From NCBI RefSeq assembly GCF_000316665.1, contig NC_019678.1, positions 4,464,001-4,528,000 of the forward strand: a stretch of 64,000 nt of DNA. Direction: 5' to 3'. The stretch's first letter is position 1; the number at the start of each line of letters is the position of its first letter. Shown in pieces: positions 36,265-46,207 of the stretch. The notes beneath the pieces are model-generated. The model was given only the letters and a program-made list of their open reading frames with translations. It had not been told where the DNA came from and did not search any database. The translations under genes and the position numbers were made by a program. The stretch comes from Rivularia sp. PCC 7116 (GTDB lineage: Bacteria > Cyanobacteriota > Cyanobacteriia > Cyanobacteriales > Nostocaceae).

Positions 36265-36819
36265 ATGTTTATAAATCCAATACATCATTGGCAAATAATG
36301 CTAATGATACTTACTGCACAATCTTTAGCTGTTTTGATTTTTGGGTGGATTACAAGAATAATTATTAGACTTAAATATAATACTCCTACATCTGATTGTC
36401 AGTTATTTGATTGCGGTAATTATAATTTACGCCCTGATTTTAATAACTCTAAGTTTCCTAAAAATTCTTTGGTGCTTGTTAGATTCAATACCGATAGAAC
36501 AATTAAAAGCGAACATTTCTATACTAATACAGGAGACTGGATTTATGTTGAGTATGAAAACGGAAAACGGATTCAATATGCAAGTAATCCTTTCTCTCAG
36601 TTAGTTATGGCTTCATTCTGTGTACCTGGGTTTTTGATAATAACAGCTTTAAATATACTTAATACAATTGATTGGTTTTTCTACATAGATTCAGCTTCTT
36701 TACCTAAGTTTTTAAATTCTGATGTAGCTAGACTCTCTTTAGCTATTCCTTGGTGGTGTATGATAATCCAATTATTCTTTAGTCCCTTATTAAACTATCA
36801 AAAGTTTGATGATGTTTGA
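36265..36819 (+). CDS. Hypothetical membrane protein (DUF3592-like layout)
   Basis: 184 aa. One N-terminal transmembrane helix (MLMILTAQSLAVLIFGWI), a ~70-residue extracytoplasmic or cytosolic beta domain (NSLVLVRFNTDRTIKSEHFYT, GDWIYVEYENGKRIQYAS), then two C-terminal hydrophobic helices (MASFCVPGFLIITALNIL, LSLAIPWWCMIIQLFF). The TM-beta-TM-TM layout resembles DUF3592. No function is assignable. The neighbourhood is AT-rich. Confidence 0.7.
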   Translation: MFINPIHHWQIMLMILTAQSLAVLIFGWITRIIIRLKYNTPTSDCQLFDCGNYNLRPDFNNSKFPKNSLVLVRFNTDRTIKSEHFYTNTGDWIYVEYENGKRIQYASNPFSQLVMASFCVPGFLIITALNILNTIDWFFYIDSASLPKFLNSDVARLSLAIPWWCMIIQLFFSPLLNYQKFDDV

Positions 36820-36899
36820 AAAGTAATAGTAATCTAATAACCCAGGTATCTAACAATTACACAATTCGGTGCGTTACGCTCCGCGATAACACACCCTAC

Positions 36900-36931
36900 A
36901 AAAAAAAAGACGCTGCAATCAATGCAACGTC
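36900..36931 (-). terminator. Intrinsic terminator of the GH57/DUF3536 gene
   Basis: On the minus strand GACGTTGCA-TTGA-TTGCAGCGTC is followed by at least eight T. It lies 47 bp past the stop at 36978. Confidence 0.88.
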
Positions 36932-36977
36932 ATAATCAACATAATCTATTCAAAAAATACCGTTGTCTACAGATTTT

Positions 36978-39644
36978 CTAACCCAACTGACTCAACCAAT
37001 TGCTAACGTCTACTTTTAACTTTTTTCCCAATTTCAAAAGTTGGCGCAATTGATTTTTATCGGTATCGTTCAAAAGTTGAGCAACAGTTTTTGGCAGTAT
37101 TCGAGCTTGCAAACAGTTGAAATACAATTCTTGGGAACGCTCTAGAGAAATACCCAAGTTTAAATATTGTTCTACTTCAATTAATCTTTCCAAGCGCTGT
37201 ATCTGAAATTCAAAGCTACCGTTGGCATCGTATAATAATTGCCATAATAAACGCAAACTCAATAGCTCTAACAACTGCTTTCCTTCGGGAAGATTGAAAT
37301 TACAGCGTAGATGTTTCGCTTCGTTAGCGATCGCCTCTAATTCTACCAGATGATTCCAGCTTAATTGTGGTTCGTCAATATCTTGCTCTAAAGCACGCAA
37401 TGTGTTCATACACCTATATTCTAAGGCAATTTCTGCGGCTGCCTGTAATTCTTTAGGTGCTTGTAATCCATCTCTGTGGAATGCCATCAGCACTCCGTAA
37501 TTATCCCTATAAGTCTGGGTATAAAGTTGGTCTACTCTTGCTAAGGTTTCTTGAGTCAATAACCCCATTAATCTATGACGTTCTTCGGCAAAGAGATTTT
37601 GTAAGTTGAAGGATTCTTCACCAAATAATTGGGTCATTACCAAAATGGTATGAGCTGCACTACCCTGCTGTAAGGCATTTAATAGTTTGTCTTTGAGTTG
37701 GGTGTAGCTGCGTTTTCCTTCAAATGGTTGGATGCAGCAGTGGAAATCCCAGCCACCTAAGTGCAATACAGCAAAGGTCATTTGCTGACTTTCCCAGGTA
37801 ACTTCGGATACTAATTTCAAATGACCTACCGCTAAAGTTATCGAACCCAAACGCTGTAACTGATGGTCTAATTCATCTGCTGTATAGCAATAAATCTGTT
37901 TGTGCTGGAGTATTGAATCTTGAAGATTATTTTTTTCCGCCAGCCCAGACCATTTTTCTAATGGTCGGTGTCCGTTAAATAAGGAAGTAATTGCGTAGTG
38001 AGCAGCCACCTGCTTGAAGCTAATTTGAGATGGCAGAACTAATTGGCGATAAACTTCAGCACCAGTTCTAAAACTATCGATATTACTGGGGGCAAGTTCA
38101 AGTAACTCTAGAAAACCTTTTTCTAATTGTACCCCTGCAACTTCTGCTGCTAATTCCATCGCACGGGCTGCGTAGCGAAGAATTTGAGTTCCTTCGGGAC
38201 GGGAAAGTTCTTCAAAAAACCATCCGCAACTTGTAAACATCAATAACGAATGACGCTGCATTTCTAATAAACGTAAAGCGTCTACCTGTTCCGATGCTTG
38301 TAATTTATGCTTTTGATGACGATTTAGGAAGCCCGAAATATTGCTAGGACTCCGATCTAATACTACTTCGATATATTCATCCCGCGCTTTCCAAGCATCG
38401 CGAAAGTATTTACTACCTTGCTCCTGATAAACTTCTACCAATTGATCGCGCAGCCAATTGAGAGAATCGCGCAGCGGTCTGCGCCATTTTAAATGCCAAC
38501 CTGGAGCACCACCGCAACCACAATCGTCTTGCCATCTATCAACACCGTGGGCGCAACTCCAAGCCGTGACGGGTTTTAATTCAACTTCCCATGTGGGAGT
38601 ATTTAAGCTGAGATAGTGGGCAAAATTAGTTACCGTCCAACCCCAGTTCGGAAATTCTTGAGTAAAAGCATAAGCCAGAGTTTTCTCGGTACCTTTTTTA
38701 TGATGTCCGAAGGTTTCTCCATCTGTCGCAACTGAAATTACTTGAGACTGACGGCGATCGCCACGAACTGCTGCACCGACACGTCCGGCAAAATGACTGG
38801 AATTATAAACTACATCGCTAAAACCCATATCTCGCGAAATGGGGCCGTCGTAGAAAAATATGTCAATATATCGACGTTCGGAATTACTGTTTCCTGAATT
38901 TTCTGATAGGTAACAGCGATAAGGGCGAGTGGGATCAATTTGATTCCCCCCTACTTCATGCCATTCTGATTCGGGATCGTCAGGAGTCGGAATCAAACGA
39001 CAACGTTCGGCTTGGGAAGGTGCAAGAATAATGAAGCGGATACCTTCTGAAACCAGAGCTTCTAAAGTTGCATAATCGACAGCAGCTTCAGCCAACCACA
39101 TACCCTCGGGATCGCGACCGAAACGGGAACGGAAATCTGCTTTGCCCCAGCGAATCTGGCTGAGCTTATCGCGCTCGCTCGCCAACGGCATAATAATGTG
39201 GTTGTATACTTGCGCGATCGCATTGCCATGACCGTTTAAACGCTGGCTACTTTTCTTATCTGCCTCGATAATTCGCTGATATACGTCAATATCGTAATTT
39301 TGCAACCATGACATCAATGTAGGTCCGATATTGAAGCTCATATACTCGAAGTTATTCTCGATCCCCACTACTTCCCCATGCTCGTTTAAGATTCTGGCAA
39401 AAGCATTGGGACGATAGCATTCGTGATGAATTCGCTCGTTCCAATCGTGAAATGGTGCCGCTCCCGGCTGACGCTCAATCGCGTTTAAATAAGGATTTTC
39501 TCGTGGTGGCTGATAGAAATGACCATGTACCGTAACATAGACTCCCGCAGCCGTTTTTACTGGATCTAAATTGCGGGGATCGGTTTTTTCATTATCAATC
39601 AAATTTGCACCAACAGAAGTTGGTAACTCGTGCCGAGAAGTCAT
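36978..39644 (-). CDS. GH57-like DUF3536 family protein
   Basis: 888 aa. The N-terminal half is a glycoside hydrolase 57-type barrel (VTVHGHFYQPPRENPYLN, WNERIHHECYRPNAFARIL, GIENNFEYMSFNIGPTLMSWL, WLAEAAVDYATLEAL), followed by the large helical DUF3536 region (ATDGETFGHHKKGTEKTLAYAF, ...). GH57 includes alpha-amylases and branching enzymes; in this subfamily substrate is not established, though glycogen or another alpha-glucan is likely. Cytoplasmic, no signal peptide. It has its own terminator. Confidence 0.9.
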   Translation of the reverse strand: MTSRHELPTSVGANLIDNEKTDPRNLDPVKTAAGVYVTVHGHFYQPPRENPYLNAIERQPGAAPFHDWNERIHHECYRPNAFARILNEHGEVVGIENNFEYMSFNIGPTLMSWLQNYDIDVYQRIIEADKKSSQRLNGHGNAIAQVYNHIIMPLASERDKLSQIRWGKADFRSRFGRDPEGMWLAEAAVDYATLEALVSEGIRFIILAPSQAERCRLIPTPDDPESEWHEVGGNQIDPTRPYRCYLSENSGNSNSERRYIDIFFYDGPISRDMGFSDVVYNSSHFAGRVGAAVRGDRRQSQVISVATDGETFGHHKKGTEKTLAYAFTQEFPNWGWTVTNFAHYLSLNTPTWEVELKPVTAWSCAHGVDRWQDDCGCGGAPGWHLKWRRPLRDSLNWLRDQLVEVYQEQGSKYFRDAWKARDEYIEVVLDRSPSNISGFLNRHQKHKLQASEQVDALRLLEMQRHSLLMFTSCGWFFEELSRPEGTQILRYAARAMELAAEVAGVQLEKGFLELLELAPSNIDSFRTGAEVYRQLVLPSQISFKQVAAHYAITSLFNGHRPLEKWSGLAEKNNLQDSILQHKQIYCYTADELDHQLQRLGSITLAVGHLKLVSEVTWESQQMTFAVLHLGGWDFHCCIQPFEGKRSYTQLKDKLLNALQQGSAAHTILVMTQLFGEESFNLQNLFAEERHRLMGLLTQETLARVDQLYTQTYRDNYGVLMAFHRDGLQAPKELQAAAEIALEYRCMNTLRALEQDIDEPQLSWNHLVELEAIANEAKHLRCNFNLPEGKQLLELLSLRLLWQLLYDANGSFEFQIQRLERLIEVEQYLNLGISLERSQELYFNCLQARILPKTVAQLLNDTDKNQLRQLLKLGKKLKVDVSNWLSQLG

Positions 39645-40313
39645 GTAGAGTTATTCCTTTAAGAGGTAAACTTGCAATTGCACCGAACAAAACCTAAATG
39701 TTTTCTTGCGTAACGGTATTTTCAGAAATTAGTGATGAAAACTTTACAAAAATAATTAAATTTCGAGGTTGTTTGGGCGCGATTGGGAAAGGCAGATACA
39801 TCAAAATTTATACTAAATGCCTGTCATCTAATTTTCAAGGAGTCATGCAGACAAACTATAACAAAGAATTAGCTGTTATATTGTTAACTGAATATCACGA
39901 GCAAAATTTTCCTGTAAAAATAGGTGGGAAAATATTAACCCTCTTTTAATACATTAAAGCTCCTAAATCAGTATAGGATACATTCTGCATTTTTGATTTA
40001 TGCAAAAAAAGATTGCCTACACTACGTAAAACGTAATCTTATTTTATATATCCGGAGAAAAAATCAAAACAGTAAAATCTCGGAACCACTTAACTATGGG
40101 GTTTGGAGTATCTTGGAGTGAGGTCGTAAAGTCTTAATATATTCAATTAGTACAAGGGATTGATGCTTGAATAAAAAAGCGAAGGAATAGTCTTGTAATG
40201 CTGAGCGTAAATGTGAGCAAAATAGATAACTACTTCTTTGGATACGAGACAACGCTATGCTGCTTATTATATAAGACTTGCGCTGAATAACTCACGTCAA
40301 CTTCAGGTGACAA
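39645..40313. other. Intergenic region between GH57 and cax
   Basis: Mostly AT-rich with no recognised motif. An 83-codon open frame at 39698-39949 has no homology I recognise. Divergent promoters for the two flanking genes are expected. Confidence 0.5.
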
Positions 40314-41405
40314 ATGTCTGGAAAAAAGATTTTATTTTTGGTTCTGCTGGCTTTTATTCCCGTTTCTCTGGGAGCAAAGTATCTTGAATGGGGAGATTTA
40401 GTTATATTTATAACGGCTGGATTGGCGATTATACCTCTAGCGGCTTGGATGGGTACGGCTACAGAAGAAATTGCTGTAGTAGTAGGACCTTCTCTGGGGG
40501 GCTTATTAAATGCTACCTTTGGTAATGCAACAGAATTAATCATTGCTTTAATTGCTCTCAAGGCTGGTTATGTAAGCGTAGTGAAAGCAAGTATCACGGG
40601 TTCGATTATTGGTAACTTGCTTTTGGTAATGGGATTTTCGATGCTTTTGGGGGGAATTCGCTACAAAGAACAAACGTTTCAATCGTTAATAGCGCGAATG
40701 AATGCAGCCGCTATGAATTTGGCAGTAATTGCTATTTTGGTACCAACGGCAGTTAACTATACTTCAGAGGGAATTAGCGAAACTACTTTGCAAAATCTTT
40801 CTCTTGCTGTTGCTGTAGTTTTAATAATTGTTTATTTATTGACTTTGTTATTTTCAATGAAAACTCACTCCTACTTATTTGATGTAGGTGTGGCAGAAAC
40901 AGAAGCAATGGAAACCCTTCACAATCCTCCAAATCTATGGTTATGGGTTGGAGTCTTACTTGCATGTACTTTGTGCGTAGCCTTTGAGTCAGAATTGTTA
41001 GTGGATTCTTTAGAAGTTGCAACGTCAAAACTCGGTTTAACAGCACTATTTACTGGAGTTGTTATAGTACCCATTATTGGTAATGCCGCAGAACATGCGA
41101 CAGCAGTTACCGTAGCGATGAAAAATAAAATGGATTTGTCGCTTTCTGTGGCAGTTGGTTCTACGATGCAGATAGCTTTGTTCGTTGCTCCCATTTTAGT
41201 GATAATTGGGAAGTTTATGGGGCAACCAATGGACTTAGATTTCCATCCGTTTGAATTAGTCGCCGTTGCTGCGTCAGTATTAATTGCAAACAGTATTAGT
41301 TCTGATGGCAAATCGAACTGGTTGGAAGGAACTTTACTTTTGGCAACATACGCTGTTTTAGGATTCGCTTTCTTCTTCCATCCTGTAATTGAAGGAATCG
41401 GGTAA
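40314..41405 (+). CDS. cax: Ca2+/H+ antiporter (CaCA family)
   Basis: 363 aa, about 11 predicted membrane helices. Two inverted signature repeats: GGLLNATFGNATELIIALIAL and GNAAEHATAVTVAMKN, with the Glu residues that coordinate cation exchange. Exports Ca2+ in exchange for protons, at the plasma or thylakoid membrane; cyanobacterial homologues support salt and alkaline tolerance. Starts MSGKKILFLVLLAFIPV. Stands alone. Confidence 0.93.
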   Translation: MSGKKILFLVLLAFIPVSLGAKYLEWGDLVIFITAGLAIIPLAAWMGTATEEIAVVVGPSLGGLLNATFGNATELIIALIALKAGYVSVVKASITGSIIGNLLLVMGFSMLLGGIRYKEQTFQSLIARMNAAAMNLAVIAILVPTAVNYTSEGISETTLQNLSLAVAVVLIIVYLLTLLFSMKTHSYLFDVGVAETEAMETLHNPPNLWLWVGVLLACTLCVAFESELLVDSLEVATSKLGLTALFTGVVIVPIIGNAAEHATAVTVAMKNKMDLSLSVAVGSTMQIALFVAPILVIIGKFMGQPMDLDFHPFELVAVAASVLIANSISSDGKSNWLEGTLLLATYAVLGFAFFFHPVIEGIG

Positions 41406-41925
41406 GCAGTTATTAGTTACCAGTACTCCACCACATTAATTTTGCTGGGTGTATTGCAAAAACAAGAAGGCTTTTTCTAGCCCTTCTCCCCCCAATACTA
41501 ATCGGCTAAGCAAATTAAACTCGTTTTCAGATCCCCCAACTCCCTCAAAAAAGGGGTCTTGTTTCCCTCCTTTCTAAGGAGGGCTAGGGAGGATCTCGTC
41601 TTAACTGACAAGTATTGCGTCTCCCCCTTCCCTAAACTCACCCGTTAATTTTTATGGAACTAAAGTGGAGCATCTTACTTCCTAGCTCCCAATCTCCCCC
41701 TAACGGGTACTGCGAACAGTTATTACTCCTTATTAAGCTGTAAATATGTCTTATTAGTTCATGGAGGTGTGAACTTTAACCACAGATAAACTTTTTATCT
41801 GTGGTTTTTTCTGAAATTAGATCGCATCAACTCATTATTGGTGTAAATTTAATTAACTTGAAAAGCTATTCGCACACAGAGGCAATTGCTCGATTGTCTA
41901 GATAAGGTGTAATTAAGAATTTGCT
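41406..41925. other. Intergenic region with sRNA-like hairpins
   Basis: C-rich degenerate repeats (CCCCC/GGGGT) at 41480-41700, then the double-hairpin candidate at 41756-41810. No gene seen before 41926. Confidence 0.5.
41756..41810 (+). ncRNA. Candidate small RNA: hairpin with GGAGG loop plus terminator
   Basis: AGTTCA/TGAACT stem (41756-41775) displays the loop TGGAGGTG. It is followed by CCACAGATAAA (41780-41790) pairing with TTTATCTGTGG (41794-41804) and six T. The second stem is a textbook intrinsic terminator 375 bp after cax, too far for a simple 3' end. The presented GGAGG could pair with C/U-rich sequence such as the loop at 33673-33685. Promoter not clear. Confidence 0.5.
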
Positions 41926-42186
41926 ATGGAAGAAAATACCAGTCAAAAACTACCAATGATATTAGAAGCAACTGCTGTGAATAGATTACCTACTTTGCGT
42001 TTTGGGGATAGAGGAAATTCAGTAAGGATTTTGCAGCGACTTTTAGTTGCTAAACGCTACCCTATTAGTGTTGATGGTGATTTTGGGGTTTTAACGGAAA
42101 CTGCTGTTAAAGCTTTTCAAAGCCGTCGTGGTTTAAGAGTGGATGGTATTGTAGGTCCTAGAACTTGGCGAGCTTTATCTGCTTAA
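41926..42186 (+). CDS. Small peptidoglycan-binding (PGBD) protein
   Basis: 86 aa. A single PG_binding_1 domain with the hallmark LRFGDRGNSVRILQRLL, DGDFGVLTETAVKAFQSRRGL and DGIVGPRTWRAL. No signal peptide or catalytic domain. Such stand-alone three-helix domains bind the peptidoglycan stem or are remnants of larger hydrolases. Start supported by the N-terminal MEENTSQKLP; function otherwise unknown. Confidence 0.9.
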   Translation: MEENTSQKLPMILEATAVNRLPTLRFGDRGNSVRILQRLLVAKRYPISVDGDFGVLTETAVKAFQSRRGLRVDGIVGPRTWRALSA

Positions 42187-42327
42187 AATAAAATACGAGG
42201 GAGAATAATTAAAATTATTTATTGCCTTTATTTTGTTTCTCAAGCTCTAATTATACCTAATGCACTAAGAAGGAGAAATTCCTGGAAATCAAAGTGATGT
42301 AGATGTATACGATCTCATTAGTTTGAA

Positions 42328-44772
42328 TCAATTAATCACTACGCATTTTTCCTGGCATTTTTTTTTGATTGATTGCGATTCAGTAGATTTAACAAGAGGT
42401 AATTTAACAGTAAATGTAGAGCCTTCTCCAACTCCCGGACTTTCTACGCAAACGCTGCCACCATGTAATTCAACTATATGACGTACAATTGATAATCCCA
42501 GTCCAAGTCCATTGTGCGCCCTGGTGCTGGAACTATCACCTTGACAAAAACGGTCAAAAACATAGGGAATAAACTCGGAATTTATACCCATTCCCGTATC
42601 GCTGACTTGAATTACGGCATAAGATAATTCATCATCGTTTGTTTTTTCTTCTAACAAATGTACTTCTACACAACCACCACAAGAGGTAAACTTAATCGCA
42701 TTGGAAAGTAAATTCCACATGACTTGTCTTAAACGCTGACTATCACCAGCAACTAAGAAATCACTGTTTTTCAGTATCGCTTCATGGGGAACAGGAATTG
42801 TATTAAGAGATGCAATATGTTTTAAGGAATCAAAAGTATCTGCAAATTCTGCATTCTCTATATGTTCATTCATGTCTAAACTTTTGTGAATTGATAATTT
42901 GACCTCTAATTTCTTAGCAAGACTTGCCGAACGCAAATTTTCAATGGCTGTAACAATTATCGAAGCTAAATTACAATCTTGGATTGTAAGTTGCATTTTA
43001 CCTTGAATTGTTCGCGATATATCAAATAATTCTTCAATTACATTATTGAGTTCTCTAGAATTACGCTCAATAGATTCTAATGCTCTTGATGTGGTGATTT
43101 CGTCTAGCTTGCGGACTTGTAAATACTGCGCCCATCCTAAAATACTATTCAACGGCGATCGCAATTCGTGAGATAAAATAGCCAGGAATTCATCTTTGAT
43201 GCGATTTGCTTTTTGCAACGAATTGAGCAAGTTAGCCCGCTCAATAGCAATGGCTATTTGGTTGCAAACTGCCTGCATCAAAATTACTTCATCATCAATA
43301 AATGCCGAACGAGTACGACTAGCAAAGCTGATAGTACCTAAAAGCTTTTCTTGAACTATTAATGGACAAGAGTAATAAGCTAAAATACCTAAATTACGAA
43401 TTGATTGCGTATCTAAATCTTCCGATTGGGGCGCATTTTCTATATTTATAGGGCTGCGCTTCTGAGCTGCGGTACCGCTAACTCCTTCGCCAAATTTGTA
43501 TTGTTGAAAATCTTTTGCTTCAGAGAAAGTGATTCCACTATAAGAAGTTAATTTTATTCCCTGACAGTTTTTATCAACTAAATAATATAAATAGCAGTCT
43601 AAATCTAATTGCTCTGCAATTTCATGGTAAAGTTCTTCGATTAATTCTTCTGGTTGTTCCGAAGCAGTTAAATCTTTTGTTGTCTCAAATACTAATTTAA
43701 GTCTTTCGTTTTCTAAATCCAATGATTCTTCTAGCTGCTTTAGCTTGCCAATATCCTCAAATAAAGCAATACAGGTAGATGGATAACCAGGCATGGGGGG
43801 CAATGTATCTGCAAATACCTTTACTGGATAAACCTTATCTCTTTCATGCCAATTAATCTCAAGTCCTTCAAGTTTTTCACCTAAAGCAACTCTTATGGTT
43901 GGTGAAAGTTCGCTAGGAATAAGTTTTCCTTCAGTATCGGTAAAACGGTACAATTTACTATAATCTTCCCGAGACTGTGCTAAAGGAAATTGACCACCAG
44001 CCATTTCATTAGCAGCTTGATTGGCAAAGGTAACTTTAGCTGTTCCCGGTTCAACTAATAGCAGGGGCACCGGCATGATATCAAATAAGCTCTTTAACCA
44101 AAGCTGCCCAAAAATAGAATTTTCTTCGGTGTGGTTACATTCGCTCACATAAAAGATATACTTATGCGGCTTACCTTGTGTTTCTAAATGATTCCGGCTA
44201 AGTTTCACTTTAATTTGCCTACCATCAGCACAAATTAAATATTTAATATATGTCTTGCAATTTTCTACAGATTGAAATTGATAACAATCATTATTATCTA
44301 TATCCTTAAGCTCTGATGGAGCAATATCAAACCAATTTAATTTACCTGCTTGCAAGCAGGTAAAATTATATCCTGTAATTCTCAGAAATTCATCGTTTGC
44401 AACATTAATACTACCATCGATATTTACTTCTGCAATACCTACAAGGCTGGCATCGACTAAACTTTTAAACTTAGCTTCATTTTCCCTTAATGCATCTACT
44501 GCTTTATCGCGTTGAGTGCAGGCAGCTTCAATTATCTTTGTAGCTCTCCCAACCAATATTACAAGAACAGCTATTGCTATCAAAGCTTCAGCTAGAATTA
44601 CAAAAGCCGAATCAGATACCAAAATTTCTTTATCCCGAGTAAATAACCACCCTGTTCCACAAAAAATTGCAACAACGATAAGCGATACTAATATACGCGC
44701 AATTTTCACAAATTGTGAATGCACCATATCTTGACCCGAATTAGTTTGGCGTAAGTGGTTAATGTAAGACAT
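42328..44772 (-). CDS. Membrane PAS-PAS-GAF sensor histidine kinase
   Basis: 814 aa. Two N-terminal transmembrane helices (~25-44, ~56-76), PAS domains (~100-215 and ~235-345), a GAF domain (~365-515), HisKA with the phospho-accepting His535 (FLAILSHELRSPLNSILGW), and a HATPase_c domain (WNLLSNAIKFT, SDTGMGINSEFIPYVFDRF, GLGLGLSIV). Autophosphorylates and passes phosphate to a response regulator; no regulator gene is adjacent, so it is an orphan. The signal is unknown; GAF domains in this phylum can bind bilins or cyclic nucleotides, but I do not see the usual chromophore Cys motif. Confidence 0.93.
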   Translation of the reverse strand: MSYINHLRQTNSGQDMVHSQFVKIARILVSLIVVAIFCGTGWLFTRDKEILVSDSAFVILAEALIAIAVLVILVGRATKIIEAACTQRDKAVDALRENEAKFKSLVDASLVGIAEVNIDGSINVANDEFLRITGYNFTCLQAGKLNWFDIAPSELKDIDNNDCYQFQSVENCKTYIKYLICADGRQIKVKLSRNHLETQGKPHKYIFYVSECNHTEENSIFGQLWLKSLFDIMPVPLLLVEPGTAKVTFANQAANEMAGGQFPLAQSREDYSKLYRFTDTEGKLIPSELSPTIRVALGEKLEGLEINWHERDKVYPVKVFADTLPPMPGYPSTCIALFEDIGKLKQLEESLDLENERLKLVFETTKDLTASEQPEELIEELYHEIAEQLDLDCYLYYLVDKNCQGIKLTSYSGITFSEAKDFQQYKFGEGVSGTAAQKRSPINIENAPQSEDLDTQSIRNLGILAYYSCPLIVQEKLLGTISFASRTRSAFIDDEVILMQAVCNQIAIAIERANLLNSLQKANRIKDEFLAILSHELRSPLNSILGWAQYLQVRKLDEITTSRALESIERNSRELNNVIEELFDISRTIQGKMQLTIQDCNLASIIVTAIENLRSASLAKKLEVKLSIHKSLDMNEHIENAEFADTFDSLKHIASLNTIPVPHEAILKNSDFLVAGDSQRLRQVMWNLLSNAIKFTSCGGCVEVHLLEEKTNDDELSYAVIQVSDTGMGINSEFIPYVFDRFCQGDSSSTRAHNGLGLGLSIVRHIVELHGGSVCVESPGVGEGSTFTVKLPLVKSTESQSIKKKCQEKCVVIN

Positions 44773-45224
44773 TGATTATTTCATCACCGCATCTATCCCA
44801 AGCGATAAGTTTTGGTAATTCTAATGAATGGAGTATATATTTTCAATAGTATGATATGTTACTCCTGGGTAGGGATTGCATCTACCTTTGTACAGATTTT
44901 ATTGTTTTAAGTAAAAAGTCAAAAAATGTATAAATATTAATTAAATTTATTTCACTATTTGCTGTCTATCTAACTGTAAGATGCCTGTATTTATGCTTAA
45001 TCTAGATACAGCGGATATTTTAGCGGTAATTAACTTTATAGGTCTAATTGTAGATTGACAAGATTAAAATTTAGTTGAGCATTATATAAGACTAATATTA
45101 CACATAAATATTTCACACATGTGTCAATTAAAGTTAGAGTTAAACCAAATTTAAAAAAAAGTGTCAAATAGAAAACAATTATGGTTATTTAGTACTTGAT
45201 ATGCCATAAAAATAATCGTTTTAA

Positions 45225-45252
45225 GGCAGTAGGCAGTCGGCAGTCGGCAGTA
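45225..45252. repeat. GGCAGTA heptamer tandem repeat
   Basis: Four consecutive copies of GGCAGTA/GGCAGTC (28 bp). Confidence 0.85.
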
Positions 45253-45539
45253 GGGGAAGAAGTAAGGCATTAACTTATAATGTTAACTAAAAAAATATTA
45301 AACGACTGACGGGACGAGCATTTAGAGTATTTAAATTTTGAATTTAGCATACTAGCAACTGAAGAGCCGCAATTATAGGTATTATCCAAATACAAAATAA
45401 TTAAAAAGTATTTATTAAATATTGACATTTGAAGCGAACACAAGTAAAAAGCTATATTTTAATACTCGTAATTTACCAAAGAGATAAATAGCAAGACTAA
45501 TAGAGGTCGAGGGACAAGTATTGACAGGAAGCTAGGATT

Positions 45540-45701
45540 TTGAATGCTCGTCTCAAGCGCGACATAAATTATCTTCTCAGAAATCATTTACACGAAATGC
45601 AGCAAGTGTTAGTTAAAACCCATAAAAATTTTGAGATAGTAGACTACATCGATAAAATCAGACATTTTAGGGAACAGTTTTTTGTTTGTCTTGCGTCATG
45701 A
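45540..45701 (+). CDS. Possible 53-aa helical small protein
   Basis: TTG start at 45540 preceded by AGGAAGCTAGG. The translation is protein-like and strongly charged and amphipathic (NARLKRDINYLLRNHLHEM, then VLVKTHKNFEIVDYIDKIRH, FREQFFVCLAS). No family recognised. The frame is bounded by a TGA at 45522-45524. It may be a real small gene in an otherwise empty 1.2-kb region; chance cannot be excluded. Confidence 0.35.
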   Translation: MNARLKRDINYLLRNHLHEMQQVLVKTHKNFEIVDYIDKIRHFREQFFVCLAS

Positions 45702-45854
45702 GGGGAAAGAGAATCGTTCGTTATACCCGGTTTGCAAACTTCCGAAATAATTCGTAGTTATCAATTGCTAACTGGTGATTACTTATTTTAGCGATAATCA
45801 CCAAAAGCTAATTGAAAATTGCAATATTTCAGCCTACCTATACTGTAAATGTTA

Positions 45855-45881
45855 AGATATTTTTCAATATCTGGGCTTTTT
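45855..45881 (+). terminator. Terminator-like hairpin before the 82-aa gene
   Basis: AGATATT-TTTC-AATATCT stem followed by GGGCTTTTT. It would end a transcript coming from the small ORF or an RNA upstream of 45949. Confidence 0.45.
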
Positions 45882-45948
45882 CCCCTTTTCATTCAGGCAA
45901 TAGGTGGGTTAACAATGTGGTGTATGTGTTTCAAATAATTCAAACGTT

Positions 45949-46197
45949 ATGCCTAGAAGTGCAAGTGAATACGCAGTATACCTATTAATGGAAAGTGGAC
46001 ACCGGGAAGAAGTGCGTTTTCCGACAATTCAAGAGTTTCAGAAGTGGTACAGTGGCGAACTTATGCCCAAGGCTGCTTCTGATGACTTTATAAACGTACC
46101 AATAAAGAATATAAGCGGCGAATACATGGTACTTCGTCCTTCTAAGGTTGTTGCGATTCGAGTCGAGCCGATATTTAGTTCTAGTATTGAAAGATAG
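45949..46197 (+). CDS. Conserved hypothetical upstream of mltA
   Basis: 82 aa. Small soluble alpha/beta protein (EYAVYLLMESGHREEVRFPTI, EFQKWYSGELMPKAASDDF, INVPIKNISGEYMVLRPSKV). I recognise it only as a conserved cyanobacterial type of hypothetical; function unknown. It ends 10 bp before the lytic transglycosylase start, so the two are probably cotranscribed. Confidence 0.8.
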   Translation: MPRSASEYAVYLLMESGHREEVRFPTIQEFQKWYSGELMPKAASDDFINVPIKNISGEYMVLRPSKVVAIRVEPIFSSSIER

Positions 46198-46207
46198 ATT
46201 TACATAA

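Larger units (their letters stand above)
44773..45948. other. Large intergenic region (1.2 kb)
   Basis: Contains a GGCAGTA heptamer array (45225-45252), a possible small ORF (45540-45701), an inverted repeat GGTGATTA/TAATCACC (45774-45802) and a terminator-like hairpin (45855-45872). Otherwise AT-rich with nothing recognised. Confidence 0.5.

Noticed and set aside
39698-39949. 83-codon plus-strand open frame upstream of the GH57 gene
   Set aside because: No ribosome-binding site, odd composition and no recognisable family; it lies where the divergent promoters should be.
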